Assembly (NCBI GenBank): GCA_022822525.1 | Contig: JAJEBN010000016.1 | Location: 1 to 33,051 of the forward strand | Reading direction: 5' to 3' | Length of the DNA: 33,051 bases | DNA from: Acidimicrobiia bacterium | Lineage (GTDB): Bacteria; Actinomycetota; Acidimicrobiia; Acidimicrobiales; Poriferisodalaceae | In this document: in pieces, positions 15,584 to 22,543 of the stretch | Layout of the letters: the number at the start of each line of letters is the position of its first letter | How positions within the stretch are numbered: the first letter of the stretch is position 1 | The notes under the pieces: model-generated | Told to the model about the DNA's origin: nothing | What the model saw: only the letters and a program-made list of their open reading frames with translations | Databases searched by the model: none | Made by a program: the position numbers and the translations under genes

Positions 15584-16392
15584 GCGGATCGACGCCGCTT
15601 GCTGGTCACTTCGCACCCGGCACGCTGCCGTATCGAGACGGGCACATCGGGGTCGTGGAGCTGGGCGAGGGCCCGACCGTGGGCTACCTGCACGGCATGC
15701 TTGGCAATCCCGGCGTGCACGCCGTGCTCGAGGAGCTGGCGGCGGCAGGACACCACGTGGTGGCGCCGAGCCTGCCGGGCTTCACCGGCTCCAGCGAGCC
15801 CGACGGTTTGCGGAACCTGCACGACTGGGTTGTCGCGACGAGCGAGGTCGTCGATGTGGCTGGGCTCACCGGTGCGCCGCTGGTGGCATCCAGCGTGGGC
15901 GCGATGCTTGCGCTGGAGCTTGCAGCGGTACGGCCCGAGGCGTTCGGCTCGATGGTGCTCGTGGCGCCGTTCGGCCTCTGGGACGACAGCGATCCGGTGG
16001 CCGACCCGTTCGGCACCACGCTGAGCGTGCAGCGGGCGATGCTGACCGAGGACACAACGGCCTCAGCGGCGTTCTTCGACGACCCGTCCGACCTGCCGGC
16101 CGACATGGTGGTGGAGCACGGCGTGCACCGCTACCTCACGCGTACGGCCGCGGCGCAGCTGATCTGGCCACTGCCCGAATGGGGACTCGCGGACAGACTG
16201 CACCGGGTGTCCAACCCCGTGACGCTGGTGCACGGCGCCAAGGACCGGATCATCCCTGCGTCATACCTGGAGCGCTGGGCCGGGGCTCTGCCGAATGCGG
16301 TGGGCACCCACCTGCTCGACGATGCAGGCCACCAAGCCGACTTCGACCAACCCGCCGCAGTCGCCCGCATCGCCGCTGCCGCCTTCGCCTGA
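15580..16392 (+). CDS. Alpha/beta hydrolase, possibly meta-cleavage-product hydrolase
   Basis: 270 residues from ATG at 15580, sharing ATGA with the LLM stop. Alpha/beta-hydrolase fold: oxyanion-hole HGMLGNPG at about 38-45, APSLPGFTGSSEP, nucleophile elbow ASSVG with Ser105, acid Asp222 in HGAKDRI, and base His251 in DDAGHQADFDQP. The catalytic triad is therefore complete, but the elbow has Ala where the usual GxSxG has its first Gly. Such hydrolases cleave C-C bonds of ring-fission products (MhpC/BphD type) or esters and lactones. Coupling to the LLM monooxygenase also fits hydrolysis of a Baeyer-Villiger-type ester or lactone. Last gene of the putative regulon; converges with smpB. Confidence 0.85.
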   Translation: MSGSTPLAGHFAPGTLPYRDGHIGVVELGEGPTVGYLHGMLGNPGVHAVLEELAAAGHHVVAPSLPGFTGSSEPDGLRNLHDWVVATSEVVDVAGLTGAPLVASSVGAMLALELAAVRPEAFGSMVLVAPFGLWDDSDPVADPFGTTLSVQRAMLTEDTTASAAFFDDPSDLPADMVVEHGVHRYLTRTAAAQLIWPLPEWGLADRLHRVSNPVTLVHGAKDRIIPASYLERWAGALPNAVGTHLLDDAGHQADFDQPAAVARIAAAAFA

Positions 16393-16400
16393 GAACTCAA

Positions 16401-16432
16401 CGGCGCCTGCCGCCTCCGCAGCGGTCGCGCCG
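16401..16432. terminator. Possible bidirectional terminator between convergent genes
   Basis: CGGCGC (16401-16406) pairs with GCGCCG (16427-16432), and CCGC (16410-16413) can pair with GCGG (16421-16424) inside it. It lies in the 43-base gap between the convergent hydrolase and smpB genes. GC-rich and without a T-tract; modest support. Confidence 0.3.
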
Positions 16433-16435
16433 GAG

Positions 16436-16900
16436 CTAGGCGGACCGGTCTCGTAGTGCCCGACGAGCCTCGAGATTCGTTTCCCGCTTGCGGATGGCCT
16501 GCCGCTTGTCGTAGAGCCGCCGGCCCCTGGCCAGGGCGAGCTTGAGCTTGGCCCGCCCGTCGCGGAAGTAGATCTCTAGGGGGATGAGCTGCAGACGGTC
16601 CTGCTCGGTGCGAGCCCGCAGCCGGTTGATCTCGGCACGATGCATCAGCAGCTTGCGGGGGCGTTCGACCTCGTGGCCCATCGCGGGGGAGGCATGGACC
16701 CACGGGGCGATGTGCAGGCCCATCAGCCACATTTCGTCGTCGCGCACCCGGGCGTAGGCGTCGCCCATCTGGGCACCCCCGGCGCGCAGCGATTTCACCT
16801 CGGTGCCGCGAAGGACCATGCCGCACTCGAAGGTGTCGAGCACCTCGTAGTTGCGCCGCGCACGCCGATTCGACGCCACAACGAGCCGGTCGCTTTCCAT
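16436..16900 (-). CDS. smpB: SsrA-binding protein SmpB
   Basis: 154 residues from ATG at 16900, the normal SmpB length. Seen: NYEVLDTFECGMVLRGTEVK and SLRAGGAQMGDAYARV (beta-barrel core), WLMGLHIAPW, RKLLMHRAEI, and the basic C-terminal tail GRRLYDKRQAIRKRETNLEA that enters the ribosomal mRNA channel. SmpB delivers tmRNA to stalled ribosomes in trans-translation. The start is supported by a TACCCT box ending exactly seven bases upstream, implying a leaderless mRNA; a longer in-frame upstream extension would include the divergent cysO promoter and is rejected. The ssrA gene is not in the window. Confidence 0.95.
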   Translation of the reverse strand: MESDRLVVASNRRARRNYEVLDTFECGMVLRGTEVKSLRAGGAQMGDAYARVRDDEMWLMGLHIAPWVHASPAMGHEVERPRKLLMHRAEINRLRARTEQDRLQLIPLEIYFRDGRAKLKLALARGRRLYDKRQAIRKRETNLEARRALRDRSA

Positions 16901-16907
16901 CAACCCG

Positions 16908-16913
16908 AGGGTA
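16908..16913 (-). promoter_or_regulatory. -10 box of smpB, leaderless arrangement
   Basis: TACCCT on the minus strand, then seven bases, then the smpB ATG. With initiation about seven bases after the -10, transcription would begin at the start codon itself. Confidence 0.55.
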
Positions 16914-16928
16914 CGGCTGGCGAGGCCC

Positions 16929-16934
16929 CTAGAA
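16929..16934 (+). promoter_or_regulatory. -10 box of the cysO-cysM unit
   Basis: TAGAAT on the plus strand, 90 bases before the cysO start and back to back with the smpB promoter. It predicts a leader of about 84 bases; a GGGAG site precedes the cysO ATG, consistent with leadered translation. Confidence 0.45.
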
Positions 16935-17024
16935 TCCTGAGTTAGTGGGTCGGGAATTGTCGGGGCGCCCTGCGGGTTCCTGCCGGCAACCGACCTCTGC
17001 AGCGCCACCGAACCGGGAGCTCCG

Positions 17025-17300
17025 ATGGCTGTCACCGTCCGCTTGCCCACCGTCCTGCGACCGCATGCCAACGGGCAGTCGAAGGTCGACGCAGAGGCCA
17101 CCACGGTGGCTGAGGCCGTGTCGTGGCTGGTCGGCCAATTCCCCGCGATCGCTCCCAACTTGCTCGCGGAGGATGGCAGCCTGCACCGCTTCGTCAACGT
17201 CTACGTCAACGACGAGGACGTGCGCTACCTCTCCCAGATGGAGACCGAGCTCGCTGACGGCGACGAGCTGTCCATCCTTCCCGCCGTCGCCGGCGGCTGA
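17025..17300 (+). CDS. cysO: CysO-like MoaD/ThiS-family sulfur carrier protein
   Basis: 91 residues with a ubiquitin-like beta-grasp sequence: MAVTVRLPTVLRPHANGQ, VNVYVNDEDVRYLSQMET, DGDELSILPAVAGG. The free C-terminal Gly-Gly is the residue pair that is adenylated and thiocarboxylated in this family. In M. tuberculosis CysO-thiocarboxylate donates sulfur to O-phosphoserine on CysM, giving CysO-cysteine, from which the JAMM protease Mec releases cysteine. The next gene here is cysM, 42 bases on, so the same pathway is inferred. Unlike M. tuberculosis, no mec gene precedes it; smpB is there instead. Confidence 0.92.
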   Translation: MAVTVRLPTVLRPHANGQSKVDAEATTVAEAVSWLVGQFPAIAPNLLAEDGSLHRFVNVYVNDEDVRYLSQMETELADGDELSILPAVAGG

Positions 17301-17342
17301 GTCGAGACTGTTCCGACTCCAGCGCCTCCGCTGAGCCGCAAC

Positions 17343-18290
17343 GTGGCCGTCTATCGCTCTGTCGACGATCTGGTCGGCGGCACGCCCATGTTGGACGTCA
17401 GCGGTCTCAGCCCCAATCCCTCGGTCAAGCTCTTCGCCAAGCTCGAGGGCTACAACCCCACGGGCTCGGTGAAGGACCGCGTTGCGCTGGCGATGCTGGA
17501 GGGGGCCGAGGCCGATGGCTCCCTGACGCCGGGCTCGGTGATCATCGAGCCGTCCTCGGGCAACACCGGGATCGCACTGGCCATGCTGGGCCGACGCCGC
17601 GGCTACGTCGTGAAGATCGTGCTGCCCGGCAATGTGACCGCTGAACGGCGCCAGATGCTCGAGATCTACGACGCCGAGATCATCTCCAGCCCGGCTGAGC
17701 AAGGATCCAACGGTGCCGTGCGGCTGGCTCTCGAGCTGGCCGACGCCCATCCCGACTGGACGATGCTCTACCAGTACGGCAACGAGGCCAACCCGCAGGT
17801 GCACTACCGCACCACCGGCCCCGAGATCGTGGCCGACGTCGGGGACATCACGCACTTCATCGCTGGTCTGGGCACGAGCGGAACCCTGCTGGGCGCAGGC
17901 CGCTATCTCAAAGAGCACGTCCCCGGTGTGCAGGTCTGGGCCGTCGAGCCGCCCGCTGGTGAGCAAGTCGAGGGACTGCGCAGCCTCGACGAGGGATATG
18001 TGCCGCCGATCTTCGAGAATTGGGACGGCGCAGCACTGCTCGACCGCAAAATGATCGTCCGCCCGCGTGAGTCGATCGAGGCCACACGCATGCTGGCGAC
18101 CGAAGGCGTGTTCTCGGGAATCTCGGGCGGAGCGGCGCTGGCAGGCGCGCGCAAAGCAGCCGCCAGCGTCGAGAGCGGCGTCATCGTGTTCGTGGTGAGC
18201 GACCATGGCTGGAAGTACCTCTCGGTCGGCGCGTGGACCGACGATCTCGAGGTCGCTGCGGCCCACGCCGACGACGTCATCTATTTCTGA
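17343..18290 (+). CDS. cysM: Cysteine synthase CysM (CysO-dependent, O-phosphoserine type)
   Basis: 315 residues from GTG at 17343. PLP fold-type II enzyme: GYNPTGSVKDR with Schiff-base Lys44, substrate loop PSSGNTG at about 70-76, GLGTSGTLLGAGRYL (phosphate-binding glycine loop), and FSGISGGAAL near the C-terminus. EGLRSLDEGYVPP near 210-222 matches the mycobacterial segment ALRNMDEGFVP whose Arg is reported to select O-phosphoserine; the Arg is kept here (about 213). The C-terminal DHGWKYLSVGAW also resembles mycobacterial CysM. It therefore probably takes sulfur from CysO and uses phosphoserine, a route more oxidation-resistant than O-acetylserine sulfhydrylation. No own ribosome-binding site is clear; co-transcription with cysO is likely. 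Confidence 0.92.
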   Translation: MAVYRSVDDLVGGTPMLDVSGLSPNPSVKLFAKLEGYNPTGSVKDRVALAMLEGAEADGSLTPGSVIIEPSSGNTGIALAMLGRRRGYVVKIVLPGNVTAERRQMLEIYDAEIISSPAEQGSNGAVRLALELADAHPDWTMLYQYGNEANPQVHYRTTGPEIVADVGDITHFIAGLGTSGTLLGAGRYLKEHVPGVQVWAVEPPAGEQVEGLRSLDEGYVPPIFENWDGAALLDRKMIVRPRESIEATRMLATEGVFSGISGGAALAGARKAAASVESGVIVFVVSDHGWKYLSVGAWTDDLEVAAAHADDVIYF

Positions 18291-18321
18291 GCTGCCTGGC
18301 CGAAAGGCGGTCTCGCGGTCG

Positions 18322-18327
18322 TACCGT
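18322..18327 (+). promoter_or_regulatory. -10 box of the lipoprotein gene, leaderless arrangement
   Basis: TACCGT followed by exactly seven bases and ATG at 18335, the same geometry as at smpB and clpP. It supports 18335 as the start rather than the ATG nine codons later. Confidence 0.5.
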
Positions 18328-18334
18328 TGGCGGG

Positions 18335-19123
18335 ATGCGATCAGCGGCGCAGTGCCCCCTGATGCGGTCTCTCGCCGGCCTTGCCGTCTCGGTAGCGCTG
18401 CTGGCAGGTGCGTGCACCAGCCCGCCGATCCGGGTCACGGCACCGACGGCGCCGACGACCGGCCTGTCGCTGGACGTCACACAGACGACGCTCCCGCCCG
18501 AAATACCCCGAGGTGATCCGCCGCCGGCGTCGCTCGTCACCGCGCCCCGGGGCGCCGAGCGCGACGCCGGCGCGAGCACAGCGACGACCCAGGCCGAGCG
18601 GCTCGGCGCTGCGGCCGTTCCCAACCCGCGTGGCGTCGTCCTCGACGGTGACGGATTGGGCATCGTCGGCTTTGGCGCCCCGGTCGAGCCGGCGCTGGGC
18701 GCGCTCATCGAAGCGCTCGGTCAGCCGGTCGCTGACACTGGGTGGATCGACCCATTCTCGATCTACGGGGATTGTCCGGGCAGCCGCCTGCGCGTCGTGG
18801 AATGGCCTGGCGTGCTGGCGTTCTTCGGTGATCCCGAGGACCGCTTCCTGCACCGGCATCCCGACCCGGAGCACTTCATGTCCTGGCAACTGGGCACCTT
18901 CGGGCCAGATCCGTACCTGCTGCGAACCGCTGCGGGGATCGGTGTCGGCGCCACGCGCGACCAGGTCGCAGCCGCCTACCCCGCTGCGACGTTCATCCCG
19001 AGTGCGGCCGATGCGCCGCCGTCGGTCGTGCTTGGGACCCCGGGCGGTGAGATCTCAGGCGTGTTCGACTCAGCGGGCGGTATCGGGACGCTCGCGGCAG
19101 GCACGCGTTGCGCGATGCGCTGA
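18335..19123 (+). CDS. Putative lipoprotein of unknown function
   Basis: 262 residues that I do not recognise. Residues 1-28 form a signal (MRSLAGLAVSVALLAGAC inside it) ending in a Cys that could be lipidated, although the AGAC box is not ideal. A Thr/Pro/Ala-rich linker follows to about residue 90. The folded part begins with VVLDGDGLGIVGFGAPVEPA, continues with GDCPGSRLRVVEWPGVLAFF and GDPEDRFLHRHPDPEHFMSW, and ends with a TAAGIGVGATRDQVAAAYPA segment reminiscent of calcineurin-inhibitor/BLIP-like surface domains that sense size of a repeat; this resemblance is weak. Predicted to face outside the membrane. It occupies the slot where mycobacteria have rhomboid and murI genes. An internal ATG at 18362 is an alternative start. 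Confidence 0.7.
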   Translation: MRSAAQCPLMRSLAGLAVSVALLAGACTSPPIRVTAPTAPTTGLSLDVTQTTLPPEIPRGDPPPASLVTAPRGAERDAGASTATTQAERLGAAAVPNPRGVVLDGDGLGIVGFGAPVEPALGALIEALGQPVADTGWIDPFSIYGDCPGSRLRVVEWPGVLAFFGDPEDRFLHRHPDPEHFMSWQLGTFGPDPYLLRTAAGIGVGATRDQVAAAYPAATFIPSAADAPPSVVLGTPGGEISGVFDSAGGIGTLAAGTRCAMR

Positions 19124-19179
19124 GGCCCAGCACCTACCGGGCGATCCGGGTTCGATGTGAGCCGCGCCGCCCGCTTGCG

Positions 19180-19185
19180 TAGTAT
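19180..19185 (+). promoter_or_regulatory. -10 box of the metallohydrolase gene, near-leaderless
   Basis: TAGTAT, a strong match to the -10 consensus, with eight bases to the GTG start at 19194. It likely drives the metallohydrolase-rph-rdgB unit. Confidence 0.5.
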
Positions 19186-19193
19186 CGGCCTCC

Positions 19194-19943
19194 GTGAGTG
19201 AACTCTCGGTGACGGTTCTGGGCTGTTCGGGCAGCTACGCAGCTGCCGGCGAGTCCTGCAGCGGCTACCTCGTGCGCAGCGAGACAACTGCGCTGTGGGT
19301 CGACTGCGGGCCCGGCACGTTTGCCAACCTGCAGTGCCACATGCAGTTGCAGGCCATCGATGCGCTGCTGGTCAGCCACCACCACCCAGATCACTGTGCC
19401 GAGCTGCCGGTCGTGTACAACGCCGCGAAGTACTACATGGGCATGGAGCACATCCGCGTTCTCGCAACCGAGGGAGTGCGTGAGGTCACCGACGCCCACG
19501 GCGAGAGCTCTGACCTCTTCGGCTGGGAGATGGTGAAGGACTCGTCCCAGGCGCGTGTCGGCGATATCGACGTGCTGTTCTCGCGAACCGATCACCCCGT
19601 CGAGACGCTGGCGATGCGTTTCGAGAGCAACGGCAAATCCATCGTTTACACGTCGGACACGGGCCGGGGCTGGGCGCTTGCTGCGCTCAGCCGGGACGTC
19701 AACAGGCCAGCGCCCGATCTCGTGGTGGGGGAGGGAACGCTGCTCGCGGCGACCGACGATCCGGGCATTCCCCACGTCAGCGCCGCATGGCTGGCAGCCG
19801 ACGCCAATGACGTGGGAGCGCGCCAGCTCGTGGTGACCCACGTACCGCCGGGTTCGGATCCCGAGGATCATCTCGCCGAGGCCGGTGAGGTGTTCTCTGG
19901 TGATGTGGCCGTGGCCCGCACGGGCGCGGTCTACTTCGCGTGA
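19194..19943 (+). CDS. MBL-fold metallohydrolase, Rv1339-like
   Basis: 249 residues from GTG at 19194. Metallo-beta-lactamase fold: [14 protein letters not shown] N-terminus ([10 protein letters not shown]), [14 protein letters not shown], the metal motif SHHHPDH at 61-67 (HxHxDH), YTSDTGRG with the bridging Asp near 160, and [11 protein letters not shown] with a late ligand His near 220. Gene order with rph and rdgB downstream and cysM upstream matches M. tuberculosis Rv1336-Rv1341, where Rv1339 is described as an atypical cAMP phosphodiesterase. Cyclic-nucleotide hydrolysis is therefore a reasonable inference, with RNase Z-like activity as the alternative. Thirty-four bases to rph. Confidence 0.88.
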   Translation: MSELSVTVLGCSGSYAAAGESCSGYLVRSETTALWVDCGPGTFANLQCHMQLQAIDALLVSHHHPDHCAELPVVYNAAKYYMGMEHIRVLATEGVREVTDAHGESSDLFGWEMVKDSSQARVGDIDVLFSRTDHPVETLAMRFESNGKSIVYTSDTGRGWALAALSRDVNRPAPDLVVGEGTLLAATDDPGIPHVSAAWLAADANDVGARQLVVTHVPPGSDPEDHLAEAGEVFSGDVAVARTGAVYFA

Positions 19944-19977
19944 GAGCTGCGTCGGTGCCCGAAGCCGAGCCCACGTC

Positions 19978-20706
19978 GTGACGCGCGCCGACGGCCGGGC
20001 CACTGACGAACTGCGACCGATCGCGTTCGAACGCGACTTCACCGACCAGACGCCCGGCTCGGTCTTGGTGTCCTTCGGTCGCACCAAGGTGCTGTGCACG
20101 GTGTCGATCGATGACGACGTGCCCCGCTGGATGCGGGGACGGGGGACCGGCTGGGTCACGGCGGAGTACTCGATGCTGCCTGGGTCGAGTCCCGAGCGGG
20201 TGGGCCGAGAGGCCAAGCGCAACCAGCAGAAGGGCCGCACGCTGGAGATCGAACGGCTCATCGGGCGGGCACTGCGGGCAGTGTGCGATATGGCAGCACT
20301 GGGCGAGCGCGAGGTCACCGTGGACTGCGATGTGCTGCAGGCCGACGGGGGGACGCGCACGGCCTCGATCTGCGGTGGGTATGTGGCGCTGCACGACGCG
20401 TGCACCCGGCTGGTGCAGGACGGGATCATCGGGCACCATCCGCTTGCTGATGAGTGCGCGGCGATCTCGGTGGGCATCGTCGATGGCGTGGCGTGCCTGG
20501 ATCTGCCCTACGTCGAGGACGCCGGGGCCGAAGTGGACATGAATGTGGTCATGACCGGCAGCGGGCGCTTCGTCGAGGTGCAAGGCACCGCCGAGGGTGA
20601 TCCGTTCGACGACGCTCAGCTCGACGCGATGCTGACGCTGGCCCGTTCGGGCATTGGGGAGATCGTCGCGCTGCAACGGGCGACGCTTGACACGCCGCCA
20701 GCGTGA
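19978..20706 (+). CDS. rph: Ribonuclease PH
   Basis: 242 residues from GTG at 19978, the family length. Phosphorolytic 3'-exoribonuclease that trims tRNA 3' ends. Seen: N-terminal [95 protein letters not shown] (catalytic and phosphate region), and [22 protein letters not shown]. All are standard RNase PH blocks. The GTG is chosen since the conserved RADGR block follows it directly; earlier in-frame sequence overlaps the metallohydrolase gene. Confidence 0.96.
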   Translation: MTRADGRATDELRPIAFERDFTDQTPGSVLVSFGRTKVLCTVSIDDDVPRWMRGRGTGWVTAEYSMLPGSSPERVGREAKRNQQKGRTLEIERLIGRALRAVCDMAALGEREVTVDCDVLQADGGTRTASICGGYVALHDACTRLVQDGIIGHHPLADECAAISVGIVDGVACLDLPYVEDAGAEVDMNVVMTGSGRFVEVQGTAEGDPFDDAQLDAMLTLARSGIGEIVALQRATLDTPPA

Positions 20707-20781
20707 TCCCTGTGCTGCTCCGACCAGAGTTCGGCCGATCCAGCACGAAGATCACAGCGGTGCCAGCGGCGAGTTGAGCGC

Positions 20782-21363
20782 ATGCGACTCGTGATGGCCT
20801 CCGCGAACCCGCACAAGGCAGTCGAGATCGACGCGGTGCTGCGCGAGGTGCTGTCAGATGTCGAGATCGTGCCGCGGCCGCCGGATCTGGGCGACGTGGC
20901 CGAGGACGGCGAGACGCTGGCCGAGAACGCGCTGATCAAGGCCCGCTTCGTGTGCGCAGCGGCCGGCGAGCCGGCCATCGCCGACGATACGGGCCTGGAA
21001 GTCGACGCGCTGGACGGGGCGCCGGGGGTGCACAGCGCCCGTTACGCCGGGCCTCAGCAAGACGCCGCCGCGAACCTGGCCAAACTCGTGGCGGCGCTGG
21101 CAGAGGTGCCTGCTCACCAGCGAACCGCTCGCTTCCGGACCGTCGTGGCCGTCGTGTTCGCCGACGGCACCGAAGTGCTCGCCGATGGTGTCGTCGAAGG
21201 CGCTATCGCCGCCGTGCCGCGCGGCGACCGCGGCTTCGGCTACGACCCCGTCTTCGTCGCCGACGAGGCCGCGCCGAGAACGTTCGCCGAGTTGGCGTCC
21301 GAGGAAAAGAACCGAATCAGCCACCGCGGCCGCGCGCTGCGAGCGCTTGCGGAGCAACTCTGA
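20782..21363 (+). CDS. rdgB: XTP/dITP diphosphatase RdgB (HAM1 family)
   Basis: 193 residues from ATG at 20782, 75 bases after rph. Cleans deaminated purine nucleotides (ITP, XTP) from the pool. Seen: MRLVMASANPHKAVEI, GETLAENALIKARF, the catalytic segment AIADDTGLEVDALDGAPGVH, SARYAG, RGFGYDPVFV, and the C-terminal SHRGRALRAL. All family blocks are intact. The rph-rdgB pairing is common in many bacteria and reinforces both calls. Confidence 0.95.
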   Translation: MRLVMASANPHKAVEIDAVLREVLSDVEIVPRPPDLGDVAEDGETLAENALIKARFVCAAAGEPAIADDTGLEVDALDGAPGVHSARYAGPQQDAAANLAKLVAALAEVPAHQRTARFRTVVAVVFADGTEVLADGVVEGAIAAVPRGDRGFGYDPVFVADEAAPRTFAELASEEKNRISHRGRALRALAEQL

Positions 21364-21416
21364 GTGCTGCCGCCGGCATGGTTGCACCGTCCGGCTGGGC
21401 ATGCAGGCGCCGTCGG

Positions 21417-21422
21417 TAACCT
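21417..21422 (+). promoter_or_regulatory. -10 box of clpP, leaderless arrangement
   Basis: TAACCT followed by exactly seven bases and the clpP ATG at 21430. It separates clpP from the rdgB unit. Confidence 0.5.
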
Positions 21423-21429
21423 GCGGCGC

Positions 21430-22050
21430 ATGACCGACCTTCCATCGATCTCCGTCCCGGCGCCAGGTGCGCAGCGGGCATTCGACGCCAGCGGCGTCAG
21501 CGGCTGGACGCAGATCTCCAACCGGCTGCTGGACGACCGCATCGTGTTCTTGGGCGATGAAGTGGACGATCAGCTCGCCAACGTCGTGTGCGCGCAGATG
21601 CTGTACCTGGAGGGTCAGGACCGCGGCCGCGACATCTCGCTGTACATCAACAGCCCCGGCGGCTCGGTCACTGCGGGCATGGCCATCTACGACACCATGC
21701 AGTTCATTGCGTGCGACGTGGCGACGGTGTGCCTGGGTCTCGGTGCCTCGATGGGCCAGTTCCTGCTGACTGCCGGAGCGCCCGGAAAGCGCTACTGCCT
21801 GCCCCACGCCCGGGTGATGATGCACCAGCCCTCTGGCGGAGTGCGCGGCCAGGCTTCCGACATTGCCATCCAGGCCGAGCAGATGGCTTATGTCAAACGG
21901 CTGATGGCTGAGCGCACCGCGCTGCACAGCGGCCAGGATGTCGAGCAGATCCTGCTGGACTCCGAGCGGGATCGCTGGTTCACCGCCGAGGAGGCCAAGG
22001 CCTACGGATTGTGCGATCACGTGATTGTCAAGCGCGGCGAGATGATCTAG
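21430..22050 (+). CDS. clpP: ATP-dependent Clp protease proteolytic subunit
   Basis: 206 residues from ATG at 21430. Serine-protease subunit that forms the tetradecameric chamber fed by ClpX/ClpC. Seen: [39 protein letters not shown], catalytic Ser107 in [11 protein letters not shown], His132 in [11 protein letters not shown], and Asp181 in [11 protein letters not shown]: the triad is complete. Actinomycetes usually encode two ClpP subunits in tandem plus clpX; here it stands alone after rdgB, so this is probably a single or additional paralogue, with the others elsewhere. Confidence 0.95.
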   Translation: MTDLPSISVPAPGAQRAFDASGVSGWTQISNRLLDDRIVFLGDEVDDQLANVVCAQMLYLEGQDRGRDISLYINSPGGSVTAGMAIYDTMQFIACDVATVCLGLGASMGQFLLTAGAPGKRYCLPHARVMMHQPSGGVRGQASDIAIQAEQMAYVKRLMAERTALHSGQDVEQILLDSERDRWFTAEEAKAYGLCDHVIVKRGEMI

Positions 22051-22061
22051 GGGGTCCTCCA

Positions 22062-22107
22062 GGCGCAGCAATGCTCGTGTGCCTGGCCTAGCCGGGCGCA
22101 GCAATGC
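22062..22107. repeat. 13-bp direct repeat at the end of the small membrane-protein gene
   Basis: GGCGCAGCAATGC occurs at 22062-22074 and 22095-22107. The second copy encodes the last residues of the minus-strand gene ending at 22088; the first lies just past its stop codon, in the clpP convergent gap. It looks like a small tandem duplication. Confidence 0.6.
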
Positions 22108-22543
22108 AATGACGGGTGACGAAGTCGACGACGCGCTGAGCGGCCGCGTCTTGTGTCTCGAGATAGGGATCCTGCGCCGCAATCAGCGCTGCGGCCCGGT
22201 CGAATGTCTCCCGGGAGTCAGTGTCGGCAATGGCATCGCTGAGCGCTGCGGTCAGATCGGCCAGCAACCGTACGTCTGGCTGGATCTCGACTGGAGCGGC
22301 ATCTGCTGCGTCGGCGAACTGGCGGGCAGTGCGCTCGAGGGCTTCGCGCGTGCTGGCGTCGTCGTTCGAGTTGACCGCCAAACTGAGTTCGTCGATGAGC
22401 AGCAAGTGCGCGAACTCGTCGCAGAACTCCTCGACCGACGGCCCATCGGCGCCGGCGAAGACCGTGGCCCGCATGGCCAGGACGACGGCGACGGCGGCCA
22501 CGGCGGCGAGGATCCAGCGCCGGCGAGCCGTCATGGCTGTCAC
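22088..22543 (-). CDS. Small membrane-anchored protein of unknown function
   Basis: 151 residues from GTG at 22543, which overlaps the rpe stop as GTGA; an ATG nine bases later (22534) is the alternative. One N-terminal hydrophobic segment (WILAAVAAVAVVLAMRATVF) acts as signal or anchor. The remainder is acidic and helical (EEFCDEFAHLLLIDELSLAV, later TREALERTARQFADAADAAP), with two cysteines, one in the FCDEF stretch and one near the C-terminus (RHCIAAPG), which could form an extracellular disulfide. I do not recognise a family. The coupling to rpe suggests co-expression, not a shared function. Confidence 0.7.
   Translation of the reverse strand: MTAMTARRRWILAAVAAVAVVLAMRATVFAGADGPSVEEFCDEFAHLLLIDELSLAVNSNDDASTREALERTARQFADAADAAPVEIQPDVRLLADLTAALSDAIADTDSRETFDRAAALIAAQDPYLETQDAAAQRVVDFVTRHCIAAPG

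Noticed and set aside
16390..16402. CTGAGAACTCAA at the hydrolase stop codon as a shortened operator
   Set aside because: It lacks the central GCGC, is two bases shorter, and precedes no gene start on either strand (convergent gap).
16901..17024. A tmRNA (ssrA) gene beside smpB
   Set aside because: The gap to cysO is only 124 bases, too short for tmRNA, and shows no tRNA-like ends.
22231..22251. CTGAGCGCTGCGGTCAG as an operator variant
   Set aside because: It lies inside the coding sequence of the small membrane protein and has an expanded centre; chance in GC-rich coding DNA is likely.
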